Positions 6,180-7,378 of a DNA stretch of 7,378 nt are shown piece by piece (position 1 is the stretch's first letter; every line of letters begins with the position of its first letter). Origin of the DNA: Acholeplasmataceae bacterium. Lineage in GTDB: Bacteria; Bacillota_I; Bacilli_A; Izemoplasmatales; Hujiaoplasmataceae. The position numbers and the translations under genes are program-made. The notes under the pieces are model-generated. The model did no database searches. It was not told the DNA's origin and was given only the letters and a program-made list of their open reading frames with translations. The stretch spans positions 1 through 7,378 of the forward strand of contig JAAYZB010000079.1 in NCBI GenBank assembly GCA_012515085.1, read 5' to 3'.

Positions 6180-6905
6180 CTATTGGCTTTTTTTTCGACA
6201 AAGCATCGAGCGGAGTGTCATGTCCATTTGGGAAAATGTTCCCCGATAATTGGGAGTTGCTTTTTTATTCGTTTCAGGGATCAAACAATCGATAACGAGA
6301 TAAGTCTGAATTCCTAGCTCTCCTGCAATCATGTCCTCCTTTTCATCGTTTCCCACCATCAGACATTGCTCTGGTTTAATTGAAAATCGCGATAAAATGG
6401 CTTGATAATAGCCGGGATGTGGTTTGGCAAAGAATGAATTCTCCATGGTGGTGATCCAGCTAAAACAAGAAGGATCCAACCCCGCCCATCCAATCCGTTT
6501 TTTAGTTGCCACTTCAGGGAATATTGGATTGGTGGCGAGAATCAGCCGAATGTTTGAAGAGCGAAGATCATTTAGCAAGTTAAAAGCGTTGGAGAATGGC
6601 TTCGTTGTGTTTTGTGCTTGACTGAACTCATGATTGTAGAAATGAAGAAAAAGTGGCTCTACTTCGGCTTTTTTCCAATGAGACAATTGTAAAAATCGTT
6701 GCCAAAATGCAGATTCATTGCTTTGACTCCCTTGGTTATTCCGCACCGCGTCCAATCCGGACCAGATAAAATCAAGCAGATGGCTACTTTGAAAACCGGC
6801 TTGTTCAAACTTGACTTTTAACGCGGTAAAATACGTTTGGATGAAGCGTTGTTCATCCATCCACAAGAGAGTTCCATCCAAATCAAACAGCACTGTATCT
6901 ATCAT
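6180..6905 (-). CDS. HAD-superfamily hydrolase (phosphatase)
   Basis: Seen (241 aa): motif I FDLDGT with nucleophile Asp8 and acid/base Asp10; an alpha-helical cap at about 15-100, as in subfamily I; motif II LILATN with Thr125; motif III Lys161 in FAKPHPG; and motif IV GNDEKED (185-191), whose acidic residues bind Mg. All four motifs are intact, so it should be an active phosphatase removing phosphate from a small metabolite in the cytoplasm. The substrate cannot be read from sequence: phosphoglycolate, sugar phosphate, FMN or nucleotide monophosphates are all within the family. The deoxynucleoside kinase 81 bases downstream makes a nucleotidase worth considering, as inference only. Start at 6905 has GAGGAG 7 bases upstream. 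The stop is TAG. It has its own promoter. Confidence 0.92.
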   Translation of the reverse strand: MIDTVLFDLDGTLLWMDEQRFIQTYFTALKVKFEQAGFQSSHLLDFIWSGLDAVRNNQGSQSNESAFWQRFLQLSHWKKAEVEPLFLHFYNHEFSQAQNTTKPFSNAFNLLNDLRSSNIRLILATNPIFPEVATKKRIGWAGLDPSCFSWITTMENSFFAKPHPGYYQAILSRFSIKPEQCLMVGNDEKEDMIAGELGIQTYLVIDCLIPETNKKATPNYRGTFSQMDMTLRSMLCRKKSQ

Positions 6906-6935
6906 CGAGTCACTCCTCAGTCAGTCATTTTTTAT

Positions 6936-6964
6936 AGTATAGCAATATGCTTGAGAAAAGACAA
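6936..6964 (-). promoter_or_regulatory. Probable promoter for the HAD hydrolase
   Basis: Minus strand: -35 TTGTCT (6964-6959, 4 of 6), 17-base spacer, -10 TATACT (6941-6936, 5 of 6). It directly follows the groL terminator, as expected for a new transcription unit. Predicted start is near 6929. Confidence 0.6.
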
Positions 6965-6965
6965 T

Positions 6966-6991
6966 AAAAAAGGACGGGAATTCCGTCCTTT
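6966..6991 (-). terminator. Intrinsic terminator of groL
   Basis: A 9-bp stem (6969-6977 with 6983-6991; AAAGGACGG paired to CCGTCCTTT) has a 5-base loop and is followed on the minus strand by T6 and ATTG. It lies 9 bases after the groL stop codon. Confidence 0.9.
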
Positions 6992-7000
6992 GGTTTGAAA

Positions 7001-7378
7001 TCAATACATGTCGGGTTGAGGCATAGCCGGTTTTTCTTCTTTGACTTCGGCAACGCCTACCTCGGTTGTGATGAAGAGCGATGAAATCGAAACCGCATTG
7101 AGAAGAGCGCTTCGGGTAACTTTGGTTGGATCAACGATTCCGCGTTTGAACATATCCACCCATTCGCCTTTCTTGGCATCAAATCCAATGTTTTTCTTGG
7201 CCTTCTTTTGGATTTCAACCACTTCCAAGGCGTCATATCCAGAGTTTTCAGCAATCTGATATATCGGTGCCAAGAGAGATTCCAGAACCACGTTGATACC
7301 CTTTTGGATATCAATATTGTCAGATTTCAGTGACTGTTTTACTTCGTTATAAATTTCAACGAAAGTTGCACCGCCACC
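7001..7378 (-). CDS. groL: Chaperonin GroEL, C-terminal 125 residues, cut by window edge
   Basis: The ATP-driven folding chaperonin forms a double ring of seven subunits and works with GroES. Seen: the open frame enters from the right edge with GGGATFVEIYNEV, matching the Gly-Gly-Gly at about residues 414-416 of E. coli GroEL, and continues through GFDAKKGEWVDM and GIVDPTKVTRSAL to a TGA at 7003-7001. The Asp in DPTKVTR corresponds to the nucleotide-contacting Asp495 of E. coli. This is the second half of the equatorial domain. Odd: the tail reads KEEKPAMPQPDMY, with no Gly-Gly-Met repeat. An internal GTG at 7291 could mimic a short gene start, but homology runs continuously past it to the edge. 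groES, if present as usual, would lie beyond the right edge, so any CIRCE-type heat-shock operator cannot be seen. Confidence 0.96.
   Translation of the reverse strand, partial: GGGATFVEIYNEVKQSLKSDNIDIQKGINVVLESLLAPIYQIAENSGYDALEVVEIQKKAKKNIGFDAKKGEWVDMFKRGIVDPTKVTRSALLNAVSISSLFITTEVGVAEVKEEKPAMPQPDMY

Noticed and set aside
7057..7314. 85-residue minus-strand frame in groL
   Set aside because: Shifted-frame shadow of the conserved GroEL sequence.
1..7378. Mobile element, CRISPR, toxin-antitoxin or defence system
   Set aside because: No transposase, integrase, terminal inverted repeats, spaced direct repeats or paired small genes were seen; every gene fits a housekeeping or metabolic family.

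Overview
The window looks like an ordinary chromosomal stretch of a low-to-moderate-GC Bacillota (Firmicutes) relative, perhaps Erysipelotrichia or an Acholeplasma/Izemoplasma-like lineage. That placement is an inference from gene families, strong AGGAGG-type ribosome binding sites, sigma-A-like promoters and short intergenic gaps. Three genes (aldehyde dehydrogenase, deoxynucleoside kinase, groL) end in TGA, so the standard bacterial code applies and Mycoplasma/Spiroplasma-type recoding is unlikely.

Layout, left to right. (1) 1-240, minus: the first 80 residues of a PlsC-like acyltransferase that runs off the left edge. (2) 241-383: a divergent promoter region. (3) 384-2480, plus: hppA, a membrane-bound ion-pumping pyrophosphatase. 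(4) 2496-2528: a hairpin terminator shared with the convergent gene. (5) 4414 down to 2528, minus: a class-3-type aldehyde dehydrogenase followed 36 bases later by a flavodoxin-like protein, probably one transcript. (6) 4415-4511: a compact divergent promoter region with two extended -10 boxes. (7) 4512-5453, plus: an extended-SDR NAD(P)-dependent epimerase/reductase. (8) 5454-5485: a second shared convergent terminator. (9) 7378 down to 5478, minus: the C-terminal quarter of GroEL (off the right edge) with its terminator, then a HAD-family phosphatase, then a deoxynucleoside kinase, the last two each with its own promoter.

How the genes fit together: pyrophosphate made by biosynthesis is split by HppA to energise the membrane. 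The aldehyde dehydrogenase, flavodoxin-like protein and SDR are redox enzymes of unknown substrate. The kinase is a nucleoside salvage enzyme and the HAD protein could be a nucleotide or sugar-phosphate phosphatase. There is no mobile element, CRISPR array, tRNA, rRNA, phage or defence locus, and no noncoding stretch reaches 300 bases (the longest is 241-383).

I found no credible undescribed system. The most useful leads are residue-level departures from family consensus: Asp for Glu at the ion-gate position of HppA, loss of Asp in the HX4D motif of the acyltransferase, Asp-Ser-Thr in place of Asp-Arg-Ser in the kinase, Ser at the NAD-selecting Glu position of the aldehyde dehydrogenase, and a GroEL tail without Gly-Gly-Met repeats.
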